Made by a program: the position numbers and the translations under genes. Shown in pieces: positions 17,125 through 24,934 of a stretch of DNA of 64,000 nucleotides. This DNA is from Clostridiales bacterium (GTDB lineage Bacteria; Bacillota; Clostridia; Peptostreptococcales; Acidaminobacteraceae). The stretch is from NCBI GenBank assembly GCA_016342415.1, contig JAEIOD010000001.1, forward strand, positions 124,001 to 188,000, given 5' to 3'. How positions within the stretch are numbered: the first letter of the stretch is position 1; the number at the start of each line of letters is the position of its first letter. Below the pieces are notes generated by a model, which worked only from the letters and a program-made list of their open reading frames with translations, had not been told where the DNA came from and did not search any database.

Positions 17125-18060
17125 TTAGGTAATCTCTTCTTTTGAAATATGATTAAACTCATACTCATTTTTGATTTTTAGCTTGATCTTATATTTCAGA
17201 CAAAAAAGTAATATCACCTTTTTAAAAGAAGCGGACTCAGTAAACTCCCTTGTATCAATCTTATGTATTTCATCTCCATTATTTTCTGTCATTTTTTCAG
17301 TTAATTGTATCTGTACAATATGCCCCTCACTATTTTGTGTCAATTCAACACTCTCTAAATCAAAAGAATAAAATATGAATTTTTCATTTCCTCTTTTCCC
17401 ATCTTTTGATTCAAAATAGGATATTTTAGATTCATCGTGTGATGTAACTTTTGAGATATTAATGCCTTCTACATAAGATTTCTTTTTAATAAACATAAAT
17501 ATTATACTTATACCAATAACGACTAATGCAAATGGTAAGTCATCCATAACACTGTCATGATTTTTTATTTGACCTATAAAAAAGAAAAATAAAAATGATA
17601 TAGCCATCATAACCAATTTTTTCCACGAGAACATTTTTCCAAACTCGTAGGAAACAGGTGCTTCCCATTGATTTAAATCCATTCTTGCTGATTCGGCCAT
17701 GTAAAGTAGTTTATTATAATCGACAACCTCACTATTTTCCAGATAAATATCATCTATAAATCTCTCAAATTTAAAACGTTCAATTACTTGAGTCTCTGTT
17801 TTCTTACTTACAATTTTTGAGTTAAAACATATTTTGCAATTACTTGCATTTCCTGAATGAAGCGAACCACAGAACTTGCACTTATAAGATTTTAAACTTA
17901 ATTTTCCTTCAACCTCACCAAATGCGTGTGCTTTACTTCTTTCATCTTCAGCGGTTTTAGAATCTCTGGTGATATCTTCTATCTCGTTCAATTTACCACA
18001 TCTAGGGCATTCTGGATCATATCCATCATATTTTTTAAAACATCTCTTGCATCTTATCAT
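17125..18060 (-). CDS. Double zinc-ribbon membrane protein (paralogue of 26823-28004)
   Basis: 311 residues. Zinc ribbon 1 is at the N-terminus (CKRCFKKYDGYDPECPRC). Zinc ribbon 2 lies near 60-85 (CKFCGSLHSGNASNCKIC). A linker and two transmembrane helices (about 150-168 and 178-195) follow, then a cytoplasmic beta-rich domain that corresponds to the domain in 26823-28004. The order is the same in both proteins, so they are paralogues. Zinc ribbons with a membrane pair suggest a regulatory or scaffold role. No function is known to me. Confidence 0.75.
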   Translation of the reverse strand: MIRCKRCFKKYDGYDPECPRCGKLNEIEDITRDSKTAEDERSKAHAFGEVEGKLSLKSYKCKFCGSLHSGNASNCKICFNSKIVSKKTETQVIERFKFERFIDDIYLENSEVVDYNKLLYMAESARMDLNQWEAPVSYEFGKMFSWKKLVMMAISFLFFFFIGQIKNHDSVMDDLPFALVVIGISIIFMFIKKKSYVEGINISKVTSHDESKISYFESKDGKRGNEKFIFYSFDLESVELTQNSEGHIVQIQLTEKMTENNGDEIHKIDTREFTESASFKKVILLFCLKYKIKLKIKNEYEFNHISKEEIT

Positions 18061-18347
18061 CTGATTTCACCTCTTATCATCTTCATTATTTTAAACAAGA
18101 CCACAAAAGATTGATAGAATCTACAATTAAAATTAATATAGATTTAAGAAATAGTTTTCATTTATCAAGAAATATTTATCATAAAACCCAGCAGAAAATC
18201 TTAGTCTTCCAAATAGTAATTGACAGTTTTTATCACTCTTACATAAGATTGTCAATTCATTTTTACAATCTTAAAAATTTTTAAAAAAATCCCTTAAAAA
18301 AATCTAAAAATTTGTTTTAACTAAAAAAGCATGGGTATATAATGATT
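18061..18347. other. Non-coding AT-rich stretch upstream of the RNA candidate
   Basis: 287 bp without a credible ORF. It holds an inverted repeat, AATTGACA (18218-18225) with TGTCAATT (18250-18257). The left arm contains a perfect -35 hexamer (TTGACA, plus strand), and a poor -10 lies 18 bases later. A second candidate promoter (TATAAT at 18338-18343) directly precedes the RNA candidate. Confidence 0.5.
18316..18343 (+). promoter_or_regulatory. Promoter of the non-coding RNA candidate
   Basis: A perfect -10 TATAAT at 18338-18343 has a weak -35 (TTTAAC, 18316-18321) at 16-base spacing. The predicted start, about 5-7 bases downstream, coincides with the first base of the 5' hairpin at 18348. 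Confidence 0.5.
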
Positions 18348-18690
18348 AGGAAGAACCTTTTCCTGATAGAATCGGTAACTCAGAAGAATTTTAAAGGTTT
18401 AAAGTAAGATTACGAGAACACGTATTAAGTTTCGAAGAATTAAATGAAGTGTATTAGTTTCGAAAGATTTACGAGAACACGTTTTTAAAGTTTAAAGGTT
18501 TGAAAGAAACATTTCAGAGTAGTACCGAGTTTTTTAGTTTTAAGAATTAAGTATAGATCGTACAGAAGTATTTTAGTTTCAAAGAAGTTTTTGTAAGAAA
18601 TTAGTTTCAAAGAGTTTTTTGTAGAAGTATTAGATACAAGTTACTGATTCTATCCCAATAATAAGGCACACCGAAAGGTGTGCCTTTGTA
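18348..18690 (+). ncRNA. Candidate structured non-coding RNA, about 340 nt, class not recognised
   Basis: No frame is coding. The ends pair over 15 bp with one G-U: GATAGAATCGGTAAC (18365-18379) with GTTACTGATTCTATC (18640-18654). A 5-bp hairpin (18348-18352 with 18360-18364) abuts this helix on the 5' side, and a 10-bp GAAA-capped terminator-like hairpin (18663-18686) follows on the 3' side. A TATAAT box lies just upstream. The interior (about 18380-18639) is strongly C-poor with many G. It carries two exact copies of ACGAGAACACGT (18412 and 18471, 59 nt apart). It also has seven variants of a TTAGTTTCRAAG-like unit (near 18391, 18424, 18453, 18492, 18534, 18572, 18600). It does not match tmRNA, RNase P, 6S, SRP or T-box hallmarks I know. 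Confidence 0.55.
18663..18687. terminator. Strong hairpin closing the RNA candidate
   Basis: A 10-bp perfect stem (18663-18672 with 18677-18686) has a GAAA loop. The T-run is short on both strands. It lies between the plus-strand RNA and the convergent pseudogene at 18701. Confidence 0.75.
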
Positions 18691-18700
18691 TGTATAATAT

Positions 18701-19400
18701 TTAATATCCTTGTTTGTCTCGTAATTTTTCAACCTCTAATTCAACAGTATCTTGGTCATTGGTTTCCATAGAAACTGTGATCGTACAGGGCGGTTTTAGA
18801 TAATGATAAACTGAAATAACACTCTCAGGTCCCATATCAGGATGACCAATATTATAATCATCAAACCATGAGCATAACTCGGTTTCTTCCAAGGTCTATT
18901 ACCAATGTCAAACTTCAAATCATATGTTTCTTGCATGATGTCAAAAGAATTTTGACCAATTAGATTTCCAGTCGATAATCCATGTAATAATAAACAAGCA
19001 CTTCTAAGAGATCCTATAATCATACCATGATACAACCATCTAGGTTCATACCCTTCTTTGACATGTTTACACTCCTTTAAGGCGCCCTTTTCTAAGACTA
19101 CTTTAACATCTGTAACGTTTAAAGGCGTAAATATTAAATCATATGACGCATCTTCTAATGTCATTTGAGTGGTTTCTTCTATTAGTTTTAAAATGAGTGA
19201 TATCCAAGATTTGAATAGTGCCACCCTTCTCCAGGTTCAAACAATATCGTCTCGAATTGTGTTATTTGAATCATTCAATCAAATGACCATGGAGGTTCAT
19301 TATTTAATACCACTTCATGATACAGTTTACTACTTGCATAATCAGGTATGCCAGCTTCATGTCTTAAGAGCTTTTGAGTGTTCCTTTCAAGTTGTAGTAT
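18701..19400 (-). pseudogene. Decayed serine beta-lactamase-like hydrolase gene
   Basis: Joining three minus-strand frames restores a class C beta-lactamase-like sequence. The pieces are LLRHEAGIPDYASSKLYHE, LFEPGEGWHYSNLGYH (with the YxN motif), a middle region of about 110 residues, then PSYAHGL, DDYNIGHPDMGPESVISVYH and a C-terminal strand. Damage includes an in-frame TGA at 19275-19277, frameshifts near 19197 and 18872, and loss of the N-terminal part with the SxxK active site. The HTG/KTG motif is also eroded (GHPDMG). Two separate short ORFs here are fragments of this gene. It is surely non-functional as a hydrolase. Confidence 0.8.
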
Positions 19401-19477
19401 GATTTTTAAATTAAGTTATTTTTGATCAACTAGTATGAAAACTGCCATGGCCAAGACTCCACCAAGACACTATCTTT

Positions 19478-19497
19478 AACTCATCTTCAGATGAGTT
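19478..19497. repeat. Perfect inverted repeat, no T-run
   Basis: A 9-bp inverted repeat with a 2-base centre (19478-19486 with 19489-19497) sits in the 185-bp gap between the pseudogene and the methyltransferase gene. It is not a clear terminator. Confidence 0.4.
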
Positions 19498-19562
19498 GTT
19501 CTCCCCAATTCTACAGTACATCTTTACCTGCTTTCTCTTCGCTAATAGTATACAAAAAAATA

Positions 19563-19582
19563 AAGCATCTCCACAGATACTT
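19563..19582 (-). terminator. Terminator of the rhodanese-methyltransferase pair
   Basis: An 8-bp stem with one G-U (19563-19570 with 19575-19582) and a 4-nt loop is followed on the minus strand by TATTTTTTTG. The stop at 19586 is 3 bp upstream. Confidence 0.75.
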
Positions 19583-19585
19583 CAA

Positions 19586-20167
19586 TTAAGTGATCCTCGC
19601 AATACCACTAATAAAAGCAGTCTTAAAAAATCGTTTATTTAACTCATAATGAAAACCTGATTCAATCAACGAATTCTGAAAATTTCTATTTAAATGGCAA
19701 TTGCTAGCCAAGGCCTTCCATACAGGTGTTATCCTATTAAATATCTCTCTTAATGGTTGTTCCTCAGGTAGAACATGTTCAATAAATATAAACCTACCAT
19801 CATCTTTAAGCACTCTTTTGATTTCATCCAATCCATTAAGTACGTTACAAACGCTACAAAAAACCAGAGTCACTACCACTGTATCAAAACTATTATCTTC
19901 AAACGGTAGTGATTCTACACTTGCTTCTTCAACACTAATAGAACCACGGTTGATAGTTTTAACATGATTTGATAAAACAGGATTTAATTGAAAATCTGTT
20001 AATGTCAAAGAATCGATGCGACTAAAATCATAGTATTTTAAGTTGACACCTGTACCGCTTCCAACTTCTAATACTCTACCTGTTGCAGAAGGTATTAAAG
20101 CTTGTCGTTGATTCCCTAATTCTCTTTTTTCGAAAAAGGACATAAATACATCGTATGTGGATTTCAT
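19586..20167 (-). CDS. Class I SAM-dependent methyltransferase
   Basis: 193 residues. Motif I is VLEVGSGTGVNL (about 32-43), the acidic end of strand 2 is LTLTDF, motif II/III is VESLPFEDNSFDTVVVTLVF, and post-III is RVLKDDGRFIFIEHV. It resembles the UbiE/Methyltransf_11 branch, including small thiol or arsenite methyltransferase-like proteins. The CSVC pair after motif II (VFCSVCNVLNG) is seen in that group. The start overlaps the rhodanese stop by 4 bp (ATGA), so both proteins probably act together on a sulfur- or metalloid-related substrate. That link is inference. Confidence 0.85.
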   Translation of the reverse strand: MKSTYDVFMSFFEKRELGNQRQALIPSATGRVLEVGSGTGVNLKYYDFSRIDSLTLTDFQLNPVLSNHVKTINRGSISVEEASVESLPFEDNSFDTVVVTLVFCSVCNVLNGLDEIKRVLKDDGRFIFIEHVLPEEQPLREIFNRITPVWKALASNCHLNRNFQNSLIESGFHYELNKRFFKTAFISGIARIT

Positions 20168-20478
20168 AAGTACCTCTTATCAAGTATTGAAATACCGCCT
20201 CTAACATTAAGTATACTTGAAAATTCCGCTTTTGAAAGCATTCGAGCTGCTGAGATGCTTCTACTACCAGATTCACAGATTAGAACCACAGGTTTCCCCT
20301 TATCAAGATCTTCCATATCTCTATCCAATACTTGCAATGGAATATTTATAAATTCTTTCAGTTTTCCTGCATCATACTCCTTCGGTGTACGTACATCAAC
20401 ATACTGATAACTTGCTTCACCCGATTCCAATAAATCAATCAACTCATGCCAATTTATATGTTTTACTTTTGGTCTCAT
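20164..20478 (-). CDS. Rhodanese-like domain protein
   Basis: 104 residues, a single rhodanese domain with VDVRTPKEYDAGKL, IPLQVLDRDM and the active-site loop CESGSRS, in which the catalytic Cys is followed by the six-residue loop with Arg. The Cys is present, so sulfurtransferase activity is possible. AGGAGG precedes the ATG. The upstream leader can fold ACCCC with GGGGT (20489-20506) right before that ribosome site. It is coupled to the methyltransferase gene by ATGA. Confidence 0.9.
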   Translation of the reverse strand: MRPKVKHINWHELIDLLESGEASYQYVDVRTPKEYDAGKLKEFINIPLQVLDRDMEDLDKGKPVVLICESGSRSISAARMLSKAEFSSILNVRGGISILDKRYL

Positions 20479-20488
20479 GACGCCTCCT

Positions 20489-20506
20489 ACCCCCTACAGG
20501 CGGGGT
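20489..20506 (-). promoter_or_regulatory. Leader hairpin next to the rhodanese ribosome site
   Basis: A 5-bp GC-rich stem (20489-20493 with 20502-20506), unusual in this AT-rich leader, lies directly 5' of AGGAGG. It could modulate translation, but no ligand motif was recognised. Confidence 0.3.
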
Positions 20507-20557
20507 TTGGTTAAAATTTTAGCACAATAGGTTATAAGAAGCAAGAGAAAAAGAAAA

Positions 20558-20581
20558 ACTATAGACATTTCTGCCTATAGT
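20558..20581 (-). terminator. Terminator of the 104-residue HesB-like gene
   Basis: A stem of ACTATAG with CTATAGT (20558-20564 with 20575-20581) plus inner pairs is followed by TTTTCTTTTTC on the minus strand. The stop at 20584 is adjacent. Confidence 0.8.
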
Positions 20582-20583
20582 GA

Positions 20584-20898
20584 CTAATGGAATAAATTAT
20601 CTTCGATTTGTAGATCCAAACCAACTACATGACATCTGTGAATCCCCAATAACTTTTCATCCACAAATGTAAGCTCATCATCAATTGTTTTCACCTGTTT
20701 TTGAACATATACTGTGATATCATCAACTTCAAACTTTTCAAAGCGTTCCTCATGTTTTGGTTTTTTATAACGAATACTTGGATGCATTGAAAGATAATGA
20801 TAATCACTAAAAGCATCATGAACAAGTTTTAGAGTAATAACATTATGATTATGTGTGTGCATGTAGTCAACTAACTCCTTCTCTAGCTTAACGTTCAT
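20584..20898 (-). CDS. Small protein with weak HesB/CC-Se-like similarity
   Basis: 104 residues. The pattern of a short N-terminal helix, ITLKLVHD, a PSIRYKKP turn, FEKFEVDDITVYVQKQV and a final LDLQI strand recalls HesB-like iron-sulfur scaffold relatives. The usual Cys residues are missing: one Cys only, in GIHRCHVVG. The assignment is tentative. GAGGGTGATATA precedes the ATG. It is monocistronic, with its own terminator. Confidence 0.55.
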   Translation of the reverse strand: MNVKLEKELVDYMHTHNHNVITLKLVHDAFSDYHYLSMHPSIRYKKPKHEERFEKFEVDDITVYVQKQVKTIDDELTFVDEKLLGIHRCHVVGLDLQIEDNLFH

Positions 20899-20961
20899 TA
20901 TATCACCCTCTTCGGTTACTGTATACCCAAAACGTTCGAATTTAAACAGTTATAAGGGTTC

Positions 20962-23799
20962 TTATTGCAGATTCATATGTCTAATTTTTTCTAATAACAA
21001 GTCTACTTGTTCTACAAAATGTTCTTTTAAAAGGATAATCTCTTCACTTTTATTTTCTATCAAAGCTTTTTGTAAATCACTTGCGATATTCATTACTTTT
21101 TCAGAACCAATGCTTCCAGCACTGCTTTTAATCTTATGAACAATGGCTATTGCCTTTTCATAATCCTTATCCTCTACAGATTGATTTATATTTTGAATAG
21201 TCTCTACATTTTCATCCAAAAAAACTGCCAAAACCTGTTTGTAAAGCTTCTCATCTCCTCCCATTTGTTGAAGTCCTATTTCAGACTTCAATATAGAATC
21301 TGTATCATCATTAACTTCTCCAGTTCTAAGCATTGTTTTCACTTCAAATATAAACTGCTCTGGATCAAATGGTTTACTGATAAAATGATTCATACCGAAG
21401 GCATGACATTTTTCTTTGACACCATCTACTGCATCAGCTGTCATAGCGATTATGGGTATGGTGGTATTCTTTGCCCTAATCCTTTTGGCTGCTTCATAAC
21501 CATTCATAACCGGCATGTGTAAGTCCATTAGTATGATATCAAAATGTTCACTGTCAAACTTTTCATTTGCGTCTTTTCCATGATCAGCCAAAACAACTTC
21601 GACACCAATCGTTTCTAGTAAGGATTTAGCAATTAACTGATTGGTTTTATTGTCTTCAACAATGAGTACTTTTCCAGTCAAATTTTGATCATTTTTTGAA
21701 TATTTAATACTTCTGTCCATTTGGGAAGCCATCACTTTAAAATGAAACAAGTCCACAATTGTATTATATAATATAGAAGGAAAAACTGGTTTTTCCAATA
21801 TACTATATTGATTACTTAACACTTTTTCATCATGTATAAAAGGGGTGATTAAGATGACATGAGGTTTGATTAAATCCTCTCTATTAAAAACAGATTCCAA
21901 ATACGCAAATTCCTCTTCTGTCATTGACTCCATATCGATCACAACCAAATTATAGGGATGGACAAACTTTTCTTCAGTGGTCGTTAACATCTGAATAAAT
22001 TGGTTAATTGAAGACGTAAATTCTGGTGTTATGCCAAAACTCTTTAAGTAATCGTTTGTCAGGTTTAAAGAATTTAGTTTTTTATTAAGAACTAATGTTT
22101 TAATGTCTTTTATATATTTAAAATTACTTTTTACCTCTAACTCCTTTTCTTGATTCACTTTCAAAGTTAGAACCAAAATGAACTCAGTGCCCTCATCCAA
22201 CTGACTGACAACATCAATTGAACCACCCAACATTTCAGTCAAGCTTTTTACAATCGATAAACCCAATCCAGTTCCACCAAATCGCCTTGAAATTGAAGCA
22301 TCCTCTTGTGTAAATGGTTCAAATAAATGTTCAAGATGCACATCGGACATACCGATGCCTGTGTCTTTTATTCTAAACTCAACTTGATACTCATCTCTTT
22401 TGAAACCAATGACATCTACATTTAAAGTTATCGCTCCTCTTTCTGTAAACTTAACAGCATTATTTATAATATTTAATAGAATTTGCTCTAATCGTTTGCT
22501 GTCTCCATAAAAATTATTAGGCATATTAGGTTCTTTAATTAATGTAAAATCAAGTTCTTTTTCTTCAATCTTAAAAGAAATTATATTGAGGACATTTTTA
22601 ATCATACCATCCAAATCAAATGGTTCATTTTCAATATCAATCATCCCAGCCTCTATTTTGGAAAAATCCAAAATATCATTGATAATACTCAACATAACAG
22701 ATGCAGCATGTCTAATCTTTTCTATATGGGCTTTCTGAGATCTTTCGAGATCAGTATTATACAATATATAGCTTAAGCCAGTTATTGCATTGAGAGGTGT
22801 TCTAATTTCATGTGACATCCTTGCTAAAAAGTTGGATTTGATTTCATTTGCCAACTCTGCTTCACGTTTAGCAATCTCTAAATGCTTTTCGATCTGAATT
22901 CTCTTTTTTATCTCTTTTCGTAATCTAAAAATCCAATAAATAGAAACCATTGTGGCGATGATAATAACACTAAAAGTAATGACTACAATTCTAATAATTC
23001 CACTGTAATCCACTGTTTTGATCATACCGATCCATTTATTTTGAATTTCAATTCTTTCAGCTTCTGTAATTAGTGATAAGCCCTTATTGATTATACTATG
23101 TAGTTCAGGCCAATCATTTCTAACAGCGAAATGTAAATAGTTTGAAGTTTCCGATTCAAAAATAACGTATTTAAGTTCTGTTAAACCATGTGTACTAATC
23201 AAATGACTAGAAGTTGCAAGATTACCAACAAAAGCCTCTTCTTTTCCATCAGCAACTGCTATTAAAGCCTCATCAACTGTATCATAATAATGAATATCTA
23301 TTTCTGGAAATTGCTCAAGATACCCTTGATGCGAACTGTTTTTCTGTATGGCAACTGTATGACCGAAGAGATCCTTATAATTTTTCACATCACTGTTTTC
23401 TTTAAGTATAATAGCACGCTGAAAAGTATAATACGGTTCAGAAAAAAGAAAATATTTCTCTCTATCACCCGTTTTAGAGATACAAGGTAAAACATCTATG
23501 TTTTTTTCAACAGCATCAATATAAGCTTCAGACCAAGTCTTATTTCTAGCAATTTGCATATTCAAACCAGTTTTTTCATTGATCAGTTTTATATACTCAT
23601 TTGCCAAACCGTTATAGTCTCCATCAATATCAATAAATTCAAAAGGATAAAATGACGGATCTATACCAAGAGTAATTATTGGGTGTTCTTCAATAAATTG
23701 AAGTTCATCTTCGGTTAAATCAATCGAATCATCCGCAAAATTAATTGGTATCACAAAAATAAATACAATCATTAGGATAAGGCATACTTTATATCTCAT
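20962..23799 (-). CDS. BvgS-like hybrid sensor histidine kinase (SBP_bac_3, HisKA, HATPase, 2 REC, HPt)
   Basis: 945 residues. A signal peptide (1-22) is followed by a periplasmic SBP_bac_3 ligand domain (about 33-255), a transmembrane helix (268-291), and HisKA with phospho-His H330 in MSHEIRTPLNAI. HATPase_c follows (NIINNAVKFTERG near 443-455, DTGIGMS, GGTGLGLSIVK). The first receiver (about 566-680) is degenerate: it lacks the acidic pair but keeps an Asp in VVIDMES and a Lys in LEKP. The second receiver is complete (D759 in LMDLHMPVMNG), and an HPt domain has H888 in VHKIKSSAGSIG. It should sense a small solute outside the membrane. Its start overlaps the HD-GYP gene by 11 bp. Confidence 0.93.
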   Translation of the reverse strand: MRYKVCLILMIVFIFVIPINFADDSIDLTEDELQFIEEHPIITLGIDPSFYPFEFIDIDGDYNGLANEYIKLINEKTGLNMQIARNKTWSEAYIDAVEKNIDVLPCISKTGDREKYFLFSEPYYTFQRAIILKENSDVKNYKDLFGHTVAIQKNSSHQGYLEQFPEIDIHYYDTVDEALIAVADGKEEAFVGNLATSSHLISTHGLTELKYVIFESETSNYLHFAVRNDWPELHSIINKGLSLITEAERIEIQNKWIGMIKTVDYSGIIRIVVITFSVIIIATMVSIYWIFRLRKEIKKRIQIEKHLEIAKREAELANEIKSNFLARMSHEIRTPLNAITGLSYILYNTDLERSQKAHIEKIRHAASVMLSIINDILDFSKIEAGMIDIENEPFDLDGMIKNVLNIISFKIEEKELDFTLIKEPNMPNNFYGDSKRLEQILLNIINNAVKFTERGAITLNVDVIGFKRDEYQVEFRIKDTGIGMSDVHLEHLFEPFTQEDASISRRFGGTGLGLSIVKSLTEMLGGSIDVVSQLDEGTEFILVLTLKVNQEKELEVKSNFKYIKDIKTLVLNKKLNSLNLTNDYLKSFGITPEFTSSINQFIQMLTTTEEKFVHPYNLVVIDMESMTEEEFAYLESVFNREDLIKPHVILITPFIHDEKVLSNQYSILEKPVFPSILYNTIVDLFHFKVMASQMDRSIKYSKNDQNLTGKVLIVEDNKTNQLIAKSLLETIGVEVVLADHGKDANEKFDSEHFDIILMDLHMPVMNGYEAAKRIRAKNTTIPIIAMTADAVDGVKEKCHAFGMNHFISKPFDPEQFIFEVKTMLRTGEVNDDTDSILKSEIGLQQMGGDEKLYKQVLAVFLDENVETIQNINQSVEDKDYEKAIAIVHKIKSSAGSIGSEKVMNIASDLQKALIENKSEEIILLKEHFVEQVDLLLEKIRHMNLQ

Positions 23800-24934
23800 T
23801 ATAATTACCTACTTTTTTTGACTGAAATTTATTGGAAATCTCATGATAACTACCTACTTTTTTTGATTGATATTTAATAGAAATCCCGTGAATTATATCT
23901 TCTATCTCAAAAAAAGCCTCAATTAAAGATGGATCAAAGTGTTTACCACTCTCATTTTCCATAATAGTCAAAGAATATTCATGTGAGAAAGCCTGTTTAT
24001 AAACTCTTTCACTCGTTAATGCATCATAGACATCAATAATAGCCATTAGCCTGCCTTCTAATGGAATATCCTTTCCTATTAAACCATTTGGATAACCGGT
24101 TCCATCATATTTCTCGTGATGAGTGCCAATAAGTCTTAATGCTGTTAACATAAAAACATCCATCTCTTCATCTCCGAACTCTGATTTAATGGCATCTACA
24201 CCAAATCTAACGTGGTCTTTCATCTGAGTGTATTCTTCCTCAGTCAATTTGCCTGGCTTTAACAGGATTTTATCCGGAATGCCTACTTTACCAATGTCAT
24301 GAAGTGGTGCCGTTTTGTACAGCAATTCAATTTTTTCTTCCGTTAATATATGTTTGTAAGTTTGTTTTTTACTTAAATGTTCACATATTGATTTCATCAT
24401 TTGAAGGGTTCTTCTTGTATGATTTGAAGACTCAACATCTCTAACTTCTAAAAGACCAACTAAGGCATTAATTGTGATATCACGAGTCAGTAACAGCTGT
24501 TTAGTTCGCTCATGGACCAACTGTTCGAGATGATCATTATGTAATTTTATTTCCTTCTTGGCAATTAGTAGATTAAGATGTACTTCTATACGCTTTAATA
24601 AGGATTCTGAGTTCAAAGGTTTTCTGATGTAATCCACCGCTCCCAATTCCAACCCTTTGATTTCATTTGATACTTCTTCATAATTGGTTAAAATTAAAAC
24701 GGATAAATCTAAGTGACTAAAGTCACTACGAATATGTTTAAGGACTTCAAATCCGTTCATATTGGGCATGTTTAAATCAAGAATGATAATATCAATATCA
24801 GATTCTTTCCTTAATACTTCCAAAGCTTGAAAACCGTCATATGCAGTAAGGATTTGATAACCTTCCAAGATATTTTGAATAATGAGTTGGTCAACTTTAG
24901 AATCATCTACAATTAAGATTTTAGTATTTAACAT
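23789..24934 (-). CDS. REC-HD-GYP response regulator (RpfG-like c-di-GMP phosphodiesterase)
   Basis: 381 residues from the ATG at 24934, sharing one base with the upstream stop. The receiver (1-120) has D53 in IIILDLNMPNMNG. The HD-GYP domain has HDIGKVGIPDKILLKPGKL, HHEKYDGTGYPNG and VDVYDALTS-type motifs, so metal ligands and GYP are intact. It should hydrolyse c-di-GMP when phosphorylated, probably by the hybrid kinase encoded next. The last ~30 residues are a 15-residue tandem repeat (SIKYQSKKVGSYHEI, then SNKFQSKKVGNYNEI) caused by a 45-bp duplication. Confidence 0.93.
   Translation of the reverse strand: MLNTKILIVDDSKVDQLIIQNILEGYQILTAYDGFQALEVLRKESDIDIIILDLNMPNMNGFEVLKHIRSDFSHLDLSVLILTNYEEVSNEIKGLELGAVDYIRKPLNSESLLKRIEVHLNLLIAKKEIKLHNDHLEQLVHERTKQLLLTRDITINALVGLLEVRDVESSNHTRRTLQMMKSICEHLSKKQTYKHILTEEKIELLYKTAPLHDIGKVGIPDKILLKPGKLTEEEYTQMKDHVRFGVDAIKSEFGDEEMDVFMLTALRLIGTHHEKYDGTGYPNGLIGKDIPLEGRLMAIIDVYDALTSERVYKQAFSHEYSLTIMENESGKHFDPSLIEAFFEIEDIIHGISIKYQSKKVGSYHEISNKFQSKKVGNYNEI
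23795..23884. repeat. 45-bp in-frame tandem duplication at a gene junction
   Basis: Two adjacent 45-bp copies (23795-23839 and 23840-23884) match at 39 of 45 positions. They lie in the 3' end of the HD-GYP gene and include the ribosome site and ATG of the hybrid-kinase gene, so both the C-terminal peptide and the initiation region are duplicated. Confidence 0.85.

Noticed and set aside
18348..18690. Type III toxin-antitoxin RNA or CRISPR-like repeat array
   Set aside because: The units are short, irregular and not separated by unique spacers, and no toxin or cas gene is adjacent.
18701..19224. Two separate small minus-strand genes (63 and 142 codons)
   Set aside because: They are adjacent frames of one beta-lactamase-like pseudogene; joining them restores the family sequence.
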